The notes under the pieces: generated by a model
Database searches by the model: none
The model's input: the letters and a program-made list of their open reading frames with translations, nothing else
What the model was told of the DNA's origin: nothing
Source: WTHC01 sp965218725
GTDB taxonomy: Archaea > Thermoproteota > Nitrososphaeria > Nitrososphaerales > Nitrosopumilaceae
DNA length: 64,000 nt
Direction: 5' to 3'
Assembly: GCA_965218725.1 (NCBI GenBank)
Contig: CBDCLO010000002.1
Span: 558,001-622,000, forward strand
Translations under genes and position numbers: made by a program
In this document: positions 46,250 through 54,205 of the stretch, piece after piece
Layout: every line of letters starts with the position of its first letter
Numbering within the stretch: the stretch's first letter is position 1

Positions 46250-47659
46250 TTGGACAATTTAATTATAGCAAAATTTGGAAGTAGTGCAATTGGTATCAAT
46301 GGAATGAACATACCAACAATTATTAATAGAATAAAAACATTCAGGAAAAATTCAAAAGTTATCTCTGTTTTTTCTGCTCCCCTTGTTATTGAAAGAAAAA
46401 AAACAAGATCTTTGACTGACATAGTATTAGATATAGGATATAAATCACAAAATGGTAAAGATGTGAATATATACCAAATCAGAAATGGATATAATAAGAT
46501 TATCAAATTAGTAAACAAAGAATATAAAAATATAATCAAAAAAACAACTGAGGTTTTTTTTTCCAAGTTAGAATATGTTTTAGAATATACAAAACAAAAA
46601 CAAAATTTTTCTGATATTATTAGAGCTAAAGCACTAGCATATTCTGGCGAAATGTTGATATCTCATATAATGAAATATGTGATGATAAGCAATGGGATTT
46701 CATCAGAATCAATTTCATTTGAAAATTGGCCTATAATAACTGATAATAATATAGCATATGCAAATTTCTTATTATCAGAATCTTCTAAACAAATAAAACA
46801 CATGGAAAAAATATTAAAAAATAATGTAATTACTATTGGTGGATTTATTGGAAAAACAATAGATGGGGCTATGACAACTTATGAAAGAGGAGGATCAGAC
46901 AGAACAGCTGTAAATCTAGGAATATTATTACACAAAAAATATAATACCACGGTATCATTTGAAAAAGATAGCTCTGTTGTTTCTGCAGATCCAAAGATAG
47001 TACATAAAGGGTTGGTGGAGATAAAACATCTGTCATATAACGAAGCTAGGTTGGCAAGCATGTTTGGTATGAAAATACTTGATTCAATAGTAATAAAAGA
47101 GGTTATAGAAAATCGAGTTGACATGCCTCTCATAATTACTAATATGAAAAATCCTAAAAAATCAACAACTATAACAAAAAAAATAAATGATAGAAATGAG
47201 CATCCATTAAAAATCGTAACTGGAAAAAAAAACTGCGTAATTTTACGAATAAAAACTTCACGCTCACGAAAGTTATTAAAGTCACTTTCAGAAAGACGAT
47301 ATAATGAATATATAGTATTGTCTCCTTTTATGAGAAATGGTGTCGAGTTTACTAGAATGCTTTTTTTAGATGGTACATATGTAAAAAAAAATGAACAGTA
47401 CATGTTAAGTTTTGATCCGTTTACTAGTATAACATACAATAGAGGAGTAATCACTATAATAGGTGACGAGATGTGGCGTGTTCAACATATTGTAACAAAG
47501 ATAAGTCATAAAATAGGAGATGCTGGGCTTAACATATTAAATATTGATGCACAAGAAGAAACTTCTAGGATAATAATAATTATGGATGATTCTAATTACA
47601 ATATAGAAAAAGCTATAAATGCTATACATTCGGTAAGGTCTACAATAAAATTTGTTTGA
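46250..47659 (+). CDS. lysC: Aspartate kinase
   Basis: First step of the aspartate family of amino acids, 469 residues. IIAKFGSSAIGINGM holds the kinase K-F-G-x-x, TTYERGGSDRTAVNLG the Asp-binding Gly/Ser loop, and the C-terminal 150 residues two ACT domains (feedback regulation, usually by Lys or Thr). TTG at 46250 is the start. Its upstream region (46159-46186) has an AACTTTAA...TTAAAGTT pair. Confidence 0.93.
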   Translation: MDNLIIAKFGSSAIGINGMNIPTIINRIKTFRKNSKVISVFSAPLVIERKKTRSLTDIVLDIGYKSQNGKDVNIYQIRNGYNKIIKLVNKEYKNIIKKTTEVFFSKLEYVLEYTKQKQNFSDIIRAKALAYSGEMLISHIMKYVMISNGISSESISFENWPIITDNNIAYANFLLSESSKQIKHMEKILKNNVITIGGFIGKTIDGAMTTYERGGSDRTAVNLGILLHKKYNTTVSFEKDSSVVSADPKIVHKGLVEIKHLSYNEARLASMFGMKILDSIVIKEVIENRVDMPLIITNMKNPKKSTTITKKINDRNEHPLKIVTGKKNCVILRIKTSRSRKLLKSLSERRYNEYIVLSPFMRNGVEFTRMLFLDGTYVKKNEQYMLSFDPFTSITYNRGVITIIGDEMWRVQHIVTKISHKIGDAGLNILNIDAQEETSRIIIIMDDSNYNIEKAINAIHSVRSTIKFV

Positions 47660-47769
47660 TACAAAAATACATATAATAAATAAATTTATTTATAAACAAA
47701 AAATCTGCTATACAAAAACTGTCTTGGTACTAATAATTCTTTAAATTACTAGTTTTAATTCAATCACTT

Positions 47770-48678
47770 ATGAAGGAGATTAACAATATTTGGATGAATG
47801 GAAAACTAATTCCATTTAAAAATGCAAAAGTACATGTACTAACTTATTCATTGCATTATTCCACAGCTATATTTGAAGGGATGCGGTGCTACGATACTGT
47901 TAATGGTCCTGCAATTTTCAGATTACCTGAGCATATAAATAGATTTTTCAAATCTGCAAAAATGTATTCTATGAAAATACCATATTCAAAAGAACTAATT
48001 TCAAAAGCAATTATAGACACTGTAAAAACTAATTCTTTAAAGGAGTGCTATATAAGGCCAATAGCTTATTATGGGTATGGAGAGATGGGTTTAACTCCTA
48101 GAAATGATGTAGATGTAGCTATTGCATGTTGGAAATGGAATAAAGGTGAAATAAATAAAAAAACTTCTGGAGTTAAATGTAAGGTTTCTAGCTGGCTAAA
48201 AATAGACTCTAGATCACAACCTATGAAAGCAAAAGCAGCAGCAAACTATTCTAATGCTGCACTTGCACGTATGGAAGCACTAAACCATGGGTATGACGAA
48301 GCCATATTATTAAACTATCAAGGAAAGGTTGCAGAATGTAGCGCAGAACATATTTTTATTTTTAAAGATAATAGTATATCAACTCCTCCACTTACTGCTG
48401 GGATTTTTAATGGAATTACAAGGGATAGTATTATAAAAATTCTTAATTATAATAAAGAGATTGTAATAGAAACAGATTTGGACAGGGAAGAACTGTATAC
48501 AGCTGACGAGGTATTCATAGTAGGTACTGCAGCAGAAATAAAAGCAGTTGTAGATGTAGATCATATCAAGATAGGGAATGGGGTTGCAGGAAAAATAACA
48601 AAAAAATTACAAAAACAGTTCAAGAACATAACAACTGGTAAAGACAAGAAGTTTATGTCATGGTTAAAATACATTTAA
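47770..48678 (+). CDS. ilvE: Branched-chain amino acid aminotransferase, paralogue 2
   Basis: 302 residues, fold-type IV PLP enzyme. HYSTAIFEGMRCY, KAKAAANYSNAALARMEA (PLP-Lys region), GYDEAILLNYQGKVAEC and GTAAEIKAVVDVD match BCAT closely. A class IV homologue at 19143 differs in several of these. Probably makes Val, Leu and Ile. Own promoter; an 18-bp AT-only palindrome lies 77 bp upstream. Confidence 0.9.
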   Translation: MKEINNIWMNGKLIPFKNAKVHVLTYSLHYSTAIFEGMRCYDTVNGPAIFRLPEHINRFFKSAKMYSMKIPYSKELISKAIIDTVKTNSLKECYIRPIAYYGYGEMGLTPRNDVDVAIACWKWNKGEINKKTSGVKCKVSSWLKIDSRSQPMKAKAAANYSNAALARMEALNHGYDEAILLNYQGKVAECSAEHIFIFKDNSISTPPLTAGIFNGITRDSIIKILNYNKEIVIETDLDREELYTADEVFIVGTAAEIKAVVDVDHIKIGNGVAGKITKKLQKQFKNITTGKDKKFMSWLKYI

Positions 48679-48720
48679 AAAAGTTTTTACGTAACTAAAA
48701 GACACTTGTCAGGGTGAATT

Positions 48721-48729
48721 CTTTATAAG
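48721..48729 (+). promoter_or_regulatory. TATA-like box upstream of the Cys-rich mini-ORF
   Basis: CTTTATAAG sits about 20-25 bp before the ATA/TGT codons of the small Cys-rich frame at 48746. This fits a promoter of a leaderless or very short-leader transcript. It also supports the idea that this gap between ilvE and tRNA-Lys is expressed. Confidence 0.4.
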
Positions 48730-48745
48730 CAGTTTTAATCATGAA

Positions 48746-48874
48746 ATATGTTGGTTTTGTAGAAACAATAGACATAGTGAATGTATGAAAAAAATACCAT
48801 TAGATAAGAAATCTGATGGGCCATATGATTGTACATTTGATATTTTACTAATAATATGCAAATGTGAGCATTAA
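48746..48874 (+). CDS. Cys-rich mini-protein, about 41 residues, start codon uncertain
   Basis: The frame after codon ATA at 48746 reads CWFCRNNRHSEC, then MKKIPLDKKSDGPYDC, then a run ending ICKCEH and TAA at 48872-48874. Cys pairs CxxC and CxC plus His give six Cys in 42 codons, a strong sign of a zinc-binding mini-protein and not of random AT-rich DNA. No ATG, GTG or TTG lies in frame before the first Cys; the first ATG is codon 14, after three Cys. Either a rare ATA start is used or a one-base deletion separates it from the ATG at 48741. Confidence 0.45.
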   Translation: MCWFCRNNRHSECMKKIPLDKKSDGPYDCTFDILLIICKCEH

Positions 48875-48913
48875 ACCAATTTAATAAGTATACTAAAAAA
48901 ACTATATTATAGA

Positions 48914-48987
48914 TGAGTCTAGAGGGATTCGAACCCTCGACAGCCGGATTAAGAGTCCGGTGCTCTACCTAGCTGAGCCATAGACCC
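48914..48987 (-). tRNA. tRNA-Lys (CTT)
   Basis: Acceptor GGGTCTA pairs with TAGACTC, with a G2-U71 wobble, discriminator A. Anticodon stem CCGGA/TCCGG with loop CTCTTAA, anticodon CTT. T arm GAGGGTTCGAATCCCTC. No intron or encoded CCA. Nearly the same body as tRNA-Lys(TTT) at 10659 but with different 2:71 and discriminator bases. Confidence 0.95.
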
Positions 48988-49014
48988 ATAAAATTATTAA
49001 TTAGAATCAGTAAT

Positions 49015-49617
49015 CTAGTTTTTTATTTGTGTTGCTATGCTGTTGTATTTCTCAAGTATATTAGACAGTGCAGTAGACACAGAAACATTATTCATTTTTT
49101 TCTTTTCTGATATAAGTTTTTTATATGCACTAAGTGTTATGTATACTGGTATAGATCCGTTTCCTTCTAACAGTCCTCTAACTTTATAAAGCGCAGTTTC
49201 TATCCCATTTAAAACAGATTTTCTAAACGTGAACTTATCAATTAATTTTCCAACTATCCCTAATGGCATTTCGTAGTCCACTGTAATTAATATATTAGTA
49301 AGATTCTCATTAAGTGATTTAAATTGTGTGGTTATTTCCCATTTTTTAAATTTCCCTTTTATCATTTTTGCAGATATTTTTTCTTCCTTTTTAAACTCAG
49401 TTGTTATACAGTCCCATTCCAATCGTTTACCATTAAAATCACCTATTATTCTAAAAGTTGTGCCTACTCCCATCCCATCTTTTATATCAATTGGTATCAC
49501 AGTCATAGCAATTCCTTTTCCGGTCATCTGATCTGATACATGCTCGGGTCTTGCAAAATACGTAAATGCAGTACTTACAGGTACTTTAATATCTATAGAT
49601 TTTTGTACAGTTACCAA
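49015..49617 (-). CDS. SRPBCC (START-like) lipid/ligand-binding protein
   Basis: 200 residues. N-terminal 145 residues are a polyketide-cyclase/SRPBCC fold (KSIDIKVPVSTAFTYFARPEHV...), used to bind hydrophobic ligands. The last 45 residues are a basic, helical tail with EKKKMNNVSVSTALSNILEK. TTG at 49617 is the start, with TATA-like TTTAAATC about 25 bp upstream and a 9-bp inverted repeat between them. Confidence 0.75.
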   Translation of the reverse strand: MVTVQKSIDIKVPVSTAFTYFARPEHVSDQMTGKGIAMTVIPIDIKDGMGVGTTFRIIGDFNGKRLEWDCITTEFKKEEKISAKMIKGKFKKWEITTQFKSLNENLTNILITVDYEMPLGIVGKLIDKFTFRKSVLNGIETALYKVRGLLEGNGSIPVYITLSAYKKLISEKKKMNNVSVSTALSNILEKYNSIATQIKN

Positions 49618-49636
49618 TGGATAAATTTTTATCCAT
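49617..49636. promoter_or_regulatory. Candidate operator: ATGGATAAA-TT-TTTATCCAT
   Basis: Perfect inverted repeat with nine-base arms lying between the TATA-like box (TTTAAATC, minus strand, about 49640-49647) and the TTG start of the SRPBCC gene. It contains GGATAAA, so it is less AT-biased than random pairs here. A repressor bound there would block initiation. Confidence 0.45.
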
Positions 49637-49698
49637 ATAGATTTAAAGGTTTGTAGAGTGTATTGATATAATACATTAATGTTACATATAGTGTATAA

Positions 49699-50199
49699 AT
49701 GAAAATGAGAGTTGCTATTATTTTTATTTTATCGTGTTGTCTATTTAACGAGTCATATTCACATTCGTTGTTTAATTCATCTGAACTAGTGATCGGAGAT
49801 TTTAGAGTGCAAATAGCAACGCTACCAGAGATCCCTACAACTGGTAAAAAATCACAAATTTTATTTAAGATTGATAATCCTAATGTCAAACTAGATGGAT
49901 TTACAATTGGAATAAGAATTTTTTATAGTGATGTTCAAATTGATGAAATTAGGCCAATGTACCATCATGGTGATCATTGGGAGATGGACTACACATTTAA
50001 AAAATCTGGTAATCATATTTTCAAAGTTGATCTGTATGACGTAAACAAAAAAACAAAGTTATCTACATATGTATTCAATATAAGTACCCATAATCCATTT
50101 GGATATATTTTTTTTTATTCGATAGCTGCTGGAAGCATTGGGTTAGGAATTATATTTTGTTACATATACATTCCTAAAAAAATTAGGAAGTTATATTAG
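49699..50199 (+). CDS. Secreted or membrane-anchored beta-sandwich protein beside the oxidase genes
   Basis: 166 residues. N-terminal signal peptide (MKMRVAIIFILSCCLFNESYS), a beta-rich middle with PEIPTTGKKSQILFKIDNP and a YHHGDHWEMDY His cluster (metal site candidate), then a C-terminal membrane helix and a short basic tail. This resembles YtkA/FixH-like copper or oxidase-assembly proteins. It converges on the ctaA-like gene with a 4-bp overlap, and so shares the neighbourhood with cytochrome oxidase. Confidence 0.6.
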   Translation: MKMRVAIIFILSCCLFNESYSHSLFNSSELVIGDFRVQIATLPEIPTTGKKSQILFKIDNPNVKLDGFTIGIRIFYSDVQIDEIRPMYHHGDHWEMDYTFKKSGNHIFKVDLYDVNKKTKLSTYVFNISTHNPFGYIFFYSIAAGSIGLGIIFCYIYIPKKIRKLY

Positions 50200-50636
50200 A
50201 TAGTTGTTTTTAGTTTATTATTTAATCTAAACGCAAAAATAGTTGTAAGTAATACAGTTGCAAAAAGAATTATTCCTACACCGAGATGTATTGCTACTAA
50301 CAATGCTTGAAGTTTAAGATCTATGACAATAGCACCAAGGATGATCTGTATAGAAACAAGAACTGCAGATAATGTGCCAACTAATCTAATTTTATAATTA
50401 GAATTTTTAACTGTCCAGCAATTTATAGCTGTAAATATTATAATAGTTCCAGTTGTTATAGCAATAAACCTATGTATCCATTCAATAATATATTTTTCAT
50501 TTGGTAATATTCCATTAGGACACAGTGGCCAGTCAGGGCAAACAAGACCTAATCCTGCAGACGATACATAACCACCTATAAACATTAAAGAGTACAGCAT
50601 AATAAGTGATGCAAGAGAGATATATTTTATTGTCAA
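50196..50636 (-). CDS. ctaA: Half-size haem A synthase (CtaA/Cox15)
   Basis: 146 residues with four membrane helices, the half-size archaeal form; the active unit is probably a dimer. GLVCPDWPLCPNG holds the conserved Cys pair, and EWIHRFIAI and VAIHLGVGI hold the haem His ligands. It converts haem O to haem A for the oxidase encoded just upstream (coxA, cupredoxin). One base after the cupredoxin gene. Confidence 0.88.
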   Translation of the reverse strand: MTIKYISLASLIMLYSLMFIGGYVSSAGLGLVCPDWPLCPNGILPNEKYIIEWIHRFIAITTGTIIIFTAINCWTVKNSNYKIRLVGTLSAVLVSIQIILGAIVIDLKLQALLVAIHLGVGIILFATVLLTTIFAFRLNNKLKTTI

Positions 50637-51197
50637 TTATTCTACAATAAAAGTGCCTTTCATACCTTGTAATGCATGTCCAGGAACAGTACAAATATAA
50701 TAGTATAATCCTGGTTCTCCGGCAATGAATGTGGTATCTCCTGATTCACCTGGTTTTAGTGGGTTGGACGGTGATTTAATGTCAGAATCAAATACAATGT
50801 TACTCAAATTTTCAGGATCTTTTACTATGCCAAATGAATGAAAGGATTTTCCATTGTTTGTAGCTTTGAGTGTAACAATATCTCCACTACTTACTTTTAT
50901 TTCAGGATTATGATTTTCTTCACCAGGTAGTGCATTAAATGCTAACGTTCTAAAATCAGCAGACTCTATGAATGACAACGAGATGTAAATTTCTGATCCT
51001 GTATCTTGTGTTTTCATTTCTATTGATTCAATATCTGTTTGTACCACTGAATTAGGTGTAAATGATATCCAATAATCCCACATTGAGAAGAAAACCACAG
51101 CTCCAGAAATACAGATTCCTACCATTATTATCAGCATCTTTAATGTTCTTATAGAAGATGTTCTGTAAACATAATCTATGTTTCCATCTTGATTCAT
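50637..51197 (-). CDS. Membrane-anchored cupredoxin (blue copper protein)
   Basis: 186 residues. One N-terminal membrane helix (LKMLIIMVGICISGAVVFF), then a plastocyanin-like domain. Type 1 copper ligands are visible: His in KSFHSFG, Cys in YYICTVPGHALQGM, with the following His and Met. It is 9 bp after coxA and likely donates electrons to the oxidase, as copper proteins replace cytochrome c in thaumarchaea. Confidence 0.88.
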   Translation of the reverse strand: MNQDGNIDYVYRTSSIRTLKMLIIMVGICISGAVVFFSMWDYWISFTPNSVVQTDIESIEMKTQDTGSEIYISLSFIESADFRTLAFNALPGEENHNPEIKVSSGDIVTLKATNNGKSFHSFGIVKDPENLSNIVFDSDIKSPSNPLKPGESGDTTFIAGEPGLYYYICTVPGHALQGMKGTFIVE

Positions 51198-51206
51198 AGC
51201 AAGCTC

Positions 51207-52736
51207 CTAGTGGTGAGGCACCTTATTCTGATGTGGATAATAATACTGTCCTATACCTAAGTTCCAAGGATCATCCATGTTAGCTTCCTTTCCTTTTCCA
51301 GAACTATATATAATATTTCCTAAAAATATGGCCATACTGATCCCAATTATAATTGCACCAATTGTTATAAATTGATTCATTGTAATCCACTCAGGAATAG
51401 GAGGGTAATCAAATACTCTTCTTGGCATACCATATAACCCAAGTACATGCTGGGTAAAAAATACAATTACTGTGCCTATAAATGACATTACAAAGTGTAT
51501 TTTTCCTAGTTTTTCATTATACATCCTACCTGTAACATACGGAAACATGTAATATAGAAAACCAAAGGATCCAAATGCAATCGTGCCCATTACAAATAAG
51601 TGGAAATGTCCAACTACCCAATAACTGTCATGAGTCATAAAGTCAAGAGGCATTGCACTATTTACAACTCCTCCAGCTCCAGCTGAAAAAAATAATGCAA
51701 TTCCACCAACAGCCCACATCATTGGTGTAGCAAATTTAATTCTACCTCCCCACATAGTTGCAAGAAAATTAAATACATGCATTGCTGATGCAGGTACTGC
51801 TGATAAAGTACCGATCATGAATACAGTCTTCTCTGTAAATGACATGCCTGTAGCATACATATGATGTGCCCATGATGCAAATCCTACTATGCTTAACAAT
51901 ACAAATGCAGTTATTCCTGATGTATGGCTGAATACTTGTTTTCTAGAAAATCTTGGAATTATATCATACATAAAACCAATTGCTGGGATTACTAGCACAT
52001 ATACTTCAGGATGAAATGTAAACCAAAACAAATGTTGGTAGGATATTGGATCACCTCCCATAGCTGGATTAAAAAAACCAGAAAATCCAAATCTATCAGT
52101 AAGTAACATCAGTAGTGCTGCAGCAAATGTAGGCATAGCAACTAGAATTATCAACGATGATGTTAAATAAGACCATGCTAATAGTGGAATTTTACTTAGT
52201 GGAAGATCAGGATGTTTACACTTTAGGATTGTTACAATGAAATTAATTGCTCCTAATATTGAAGATATGCCCAAAATTTTTAGACCAAGTATCCACATAT
52301 CAGCCGCTGGTCCAGGCGCACGTATTACAGAGTATGGCGCATACGCATTCCAAGTAAAATCTGCAAAACCAAGCCAAATAAGTGCAAAAGCTGGAGGAAT
52401 CATCCAATATGCAACAGCATTAAGTTTTGGATAAGCCATATCTTTATATCTAACCATTATTGGCACTAAATAATTTCCAATAGCAGAAGCAAATGGGAGT
52501 ATAAAAAGAAATATCAAAGTTGTTCCATGCACAGTAAATAATCTATTAAATGTCATAGAATCAGAAATAAACTGAGAACCAGGTAAAAATAATTCCAATC
52601 TTATTGCAATAGCCAGAGAACCGCCCATAAATAATGCAGCTAATGATGTTATAAGATAAAGTAATCCAATATCAGTATGATGCGTAGAAAACATTATTTT
52701 CCAAATTGGGCGTGGTTTTTGAGTATCTAATGTCAA
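51207..52736 (-). CDS. coxA: Haem-copper oxidase subunit I
   Basis: 509 residues, 12 membrane helices expected. Low-spin haem His in FTVHGTTL, the HPEVY active-site helix (WFTFHPEVYVLVIP, the Tyr cross-link type), CuB His pair in FASWAHHMYATG, and GHFHLFV. TTG at 52736 is the start. A TATA-like run with a TTGTTTA/TAAACAA repeat lies upstream. Terminal oxidase, reducing O2 with proton pumping. Confidence 0.96.
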   Translation of the reverse strand: MTLDTQKPRPIWKIMFSTHHTDIGLLYLITSLAALFMGGSLAIAIRLELFLPGSQFISDSMTFNRLFTVHGTTLIFLFILPFASAIGNYLVPIMVRYKDMAYPKLNAVAYWMIPPAFALIWLGFADFTWNAYAPYSVIRAPGPAADMWILGLKILGISSILGAINFIVTILKCKHPDLPLSKIPLLAWSYLTSSLIILVAMPTFAAALLMLLTDRFGFSGFFNPAMGGDPISYQHLFWFTFHPEVYVLVIPAIGFMYDIIPRFSRKQVFSHTSGITAFVLLSIVGFASWAHHMYATGMSFTEKTVFMIGTLSAVPASAMHVFNFLATMWGGRIKFATPMMWAVGGIALFFSAGAGGVVNSAMPLDFMTHDSYWVVGHFHLFVMGTIAFGSFGFLYYMFPYVTGRMYNEKLGKIHFVMSFIGTVIVFFTQHVLGLYGMPRRVFDYPPIPEWITMNQFITIGAIIIGISMAIFLGNIIYSSGKGKEANMDDPWNLGIGQYYYPHQNKVPHH

Positions 52737-52753
52737 TTCAAACTGCCTCTATT

Positions 52754-52773
52754 TTGTTTATATTTTTAAACAA
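52754..52773. promoter_or_regulatory. Inverted repeat over the coxA TATA region
   Basis: TTGTTTA (52754-52760) and TAAACAA (52767-52773) with a six-base centre. The centre is TATTTT, so the repeat covers the TATA box about 25 bp from the TTG start of coxA. It may be a regulator site or simply a symmetrical TATA region. Confidence 0.35.
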
Positions 52774-52796
52774 TGTATCGTCATCAAAACATCTAT

Positions 52797-53246
52797 TCAA
52801 ACTTCATCTACATAAAGTTTAGCTCTCATATTATAATGAATTAATCCACAGTATTCCTTACATTGAATATCAAATTCGCCTGTTTCGTCAGGAGAAAACC
52901 AAACTGTATTGATTCTACCAGGTACTGCATCTATTAATACAACGTAATCATGTATATTAAATGAATGTATAACATCTTTTGATACGACTTCAAACTTGTA
53001 CGCTCTGTCTTTTTTTAGATGAAGTTCGCCTATTTCCTTTGTTCCATCTTCGTGTTCAAAAGTCCAGAACCATTGTTGTGCTGTAACTTTAATAGTTTCA
53101 GCATCTGCGGGGATATGTTCTATTATTCTTTCAACATTCCAGGCTTCTGCACCAACATAAATTAATAATGCTACTACCACACCTATGTATACCCACTCAT
53201 TCCAGTTAGAATGTTTTTTCATGGTATCACTTTCCACTTTCTTCAT
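52797..53246 (-). CDS. coxB: Cytochrome oxidase subunit II, CuA domain with one membrane helix
   Basis: 149 residues. One helix (YIGVVVALLIYVGAEAW), then the CuA domain: TAQQWFWTFEHEDG aromatic patch, HSFNIHDYVVLIDAVPG, and CKEYCGLIHYNM with the two Cys, His and Met of CuA. Normal subunit II has two membrane helices. The missing first one seems encoded by the overlapping upstream gene at 53227-53502. Confidence 0.92.
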   Translation of the reverse strand: MKKVESDTMKKHSNWNEWVYIGVVVALLIYVGAEAWNVERIIEHIPADAETIKVTAQQWFWTFEHEDGTKEIGELHLKKDRAYKFEVVSKDVIHSFNIHDYVVLIDAVPGRINTVWFSPDETGEFDIQCKEYCGLIHYNMRAKLYVDEV

Positions 53247-53502
53247 ATTGTGTCTTTTTTGCTTTTGGGTTAGACTCCCTAAATCTCCAAACTAACCAAA
53301 TTATAGTTCCTGAAACAACAGAACCAATTACAAATGCAATTGTCATCATTCTATAAAATAAATTCCAAATTTCTATTTTACGATTAATATATTTACCTGG
53401 TTCGTCATCAATAGCAAAAACAAAATCTATTGTAAATATTATATTTAATACTATTAACATGTATAGATATATTCTTTTTGTTATCAACCATTCTGACGTC
53501 AC
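53227..53502 (-). CDS. Small membrane protein, likely detached N-terminal hairpin of oxidase subunit II
   Basis: 91 residues. Hydrophobic segments at about 12-29 (signal-like) and 53-72, ending FRESNPKAKKTQYEESGK. The order WNLFYRMMTIAFVIGSVVSGTIIWLVWRF resembles the first helix and following Arg of subunit II. The gene overlaps coxB by 20 bp. So subunit II may be made as two chains. First gene of the coxBA cluster. Confidence 0.65.
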   Translation of the reverse strand: MTSEWLITKRIYLYMLIVLNIIFTIDFVFAIDDEPGKYINRKIEIWNLFYRMMTIAFVIGSVVSGTIIWLVWRFRESNPKAKKTQYEESGK

Positions 53503-53539
53503 TAGAAATTTCTATTTAAGGGTTATGAAGCAAAATATA

Positions 53540-54163
53540 TCAAAAATTTTGTTTAAATCTTGAAATATTAGTTAGATTTATTGCTGACACCACAAGCTTG
53601 CCGTAATTATTTTTTATTATTGTCATTGATGCATTAGCAATTATTAGTTCAAATAATGATTTTGGTGTGAGTTCAAGTATATTAGAGATCATTGCTTTTA
53701 TAGGGTCCATATGAGTAACAAAAAGCACATTTTGATTTGGGTGTTTTTTGATTACAAAGTCTACTATGTTTGAGACCCGTTTCTTTACTTCAATAAATGT
53801 TTCAACTCCATGACGCATTATATCATAATGTCCTTCATAAAACTTTAAAAATATGTTACCATATTTCAAAAAAAGTTCGTCATAATGCACACCAGTAAAT
53901 CTTCCCATATCCAGCTCAATCAATCTATCATCTGTAATAAATTTAATAGAATTATATCTGGAAATTATCTCAGCAGTATTTTTAGCACGTTTAATAGGGC
54001 TTGAGTATATTATGGATATATCTAATGGTTTTATGAGCCTGGCTATATTTTTAACTTGAATGATTCCTTCATCTGTAAGATTTATTCCAGGAGATCTGCC
54101 TGCAAGAATCCTATCTGTGTTATTTTTTGCTTGTCCATGTCGTAATAATATTATCATTGCCAT
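53540..54163 (-). CDS. Histidine phosphatase (phosphoglycerate mutase-like)
   Basis: About 207 residues. LLRHGQAKNN with the catalytic His, then SSPIKRAKNTAEI, ELDMGRFTGVH and FVTHMDPIKAMI are the branch-1 histidine phosphatase pattern. Start Met at 54163 (MAMIILLRHG) is chosen because a longer frame to 54277 would run through the divergent F420-reductase start. Substrate is unknown; family members act on sugar phosphates, cobalamin precursors or other phosphate esters. Confidence 0.85.
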   Translation of the reverse strand: MAMIILLRHGQAKNNTDRILAGRSPGINLTDEGIIQVKNIARLIKPLDISIIYSSPIKRAKNTAEIISRYNSIKFITDDRLIELDMGRFTGVHYDELFLKYGNIFLKFYEGHYDIMRHGVETFIEVKKRVSNIVDFVIKKHPNQNVLFVTHMDPIKAMISNILELTPKSLFELIIANASMTIIKNNYGKLVVSAINLTNISRFKQNF

Positions 54164-54205
54164 TTTTAAAATAAAAATAATAACAGCCTCATATATTATC
54201 ACTTT

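Noticed and set aside
46879..47454. Open frame of 191 codons antisense to lysC
   Set aside because: Full overlap with aspartokinase, no motif; shadow frame.
47676..47693. 18-bp perfect palindrome ATAAATAAA/TTTATTTAT after lysC
   Set aside because: A/T-only, low complexity and 77 bp from any start; expected by chance in such DNA.
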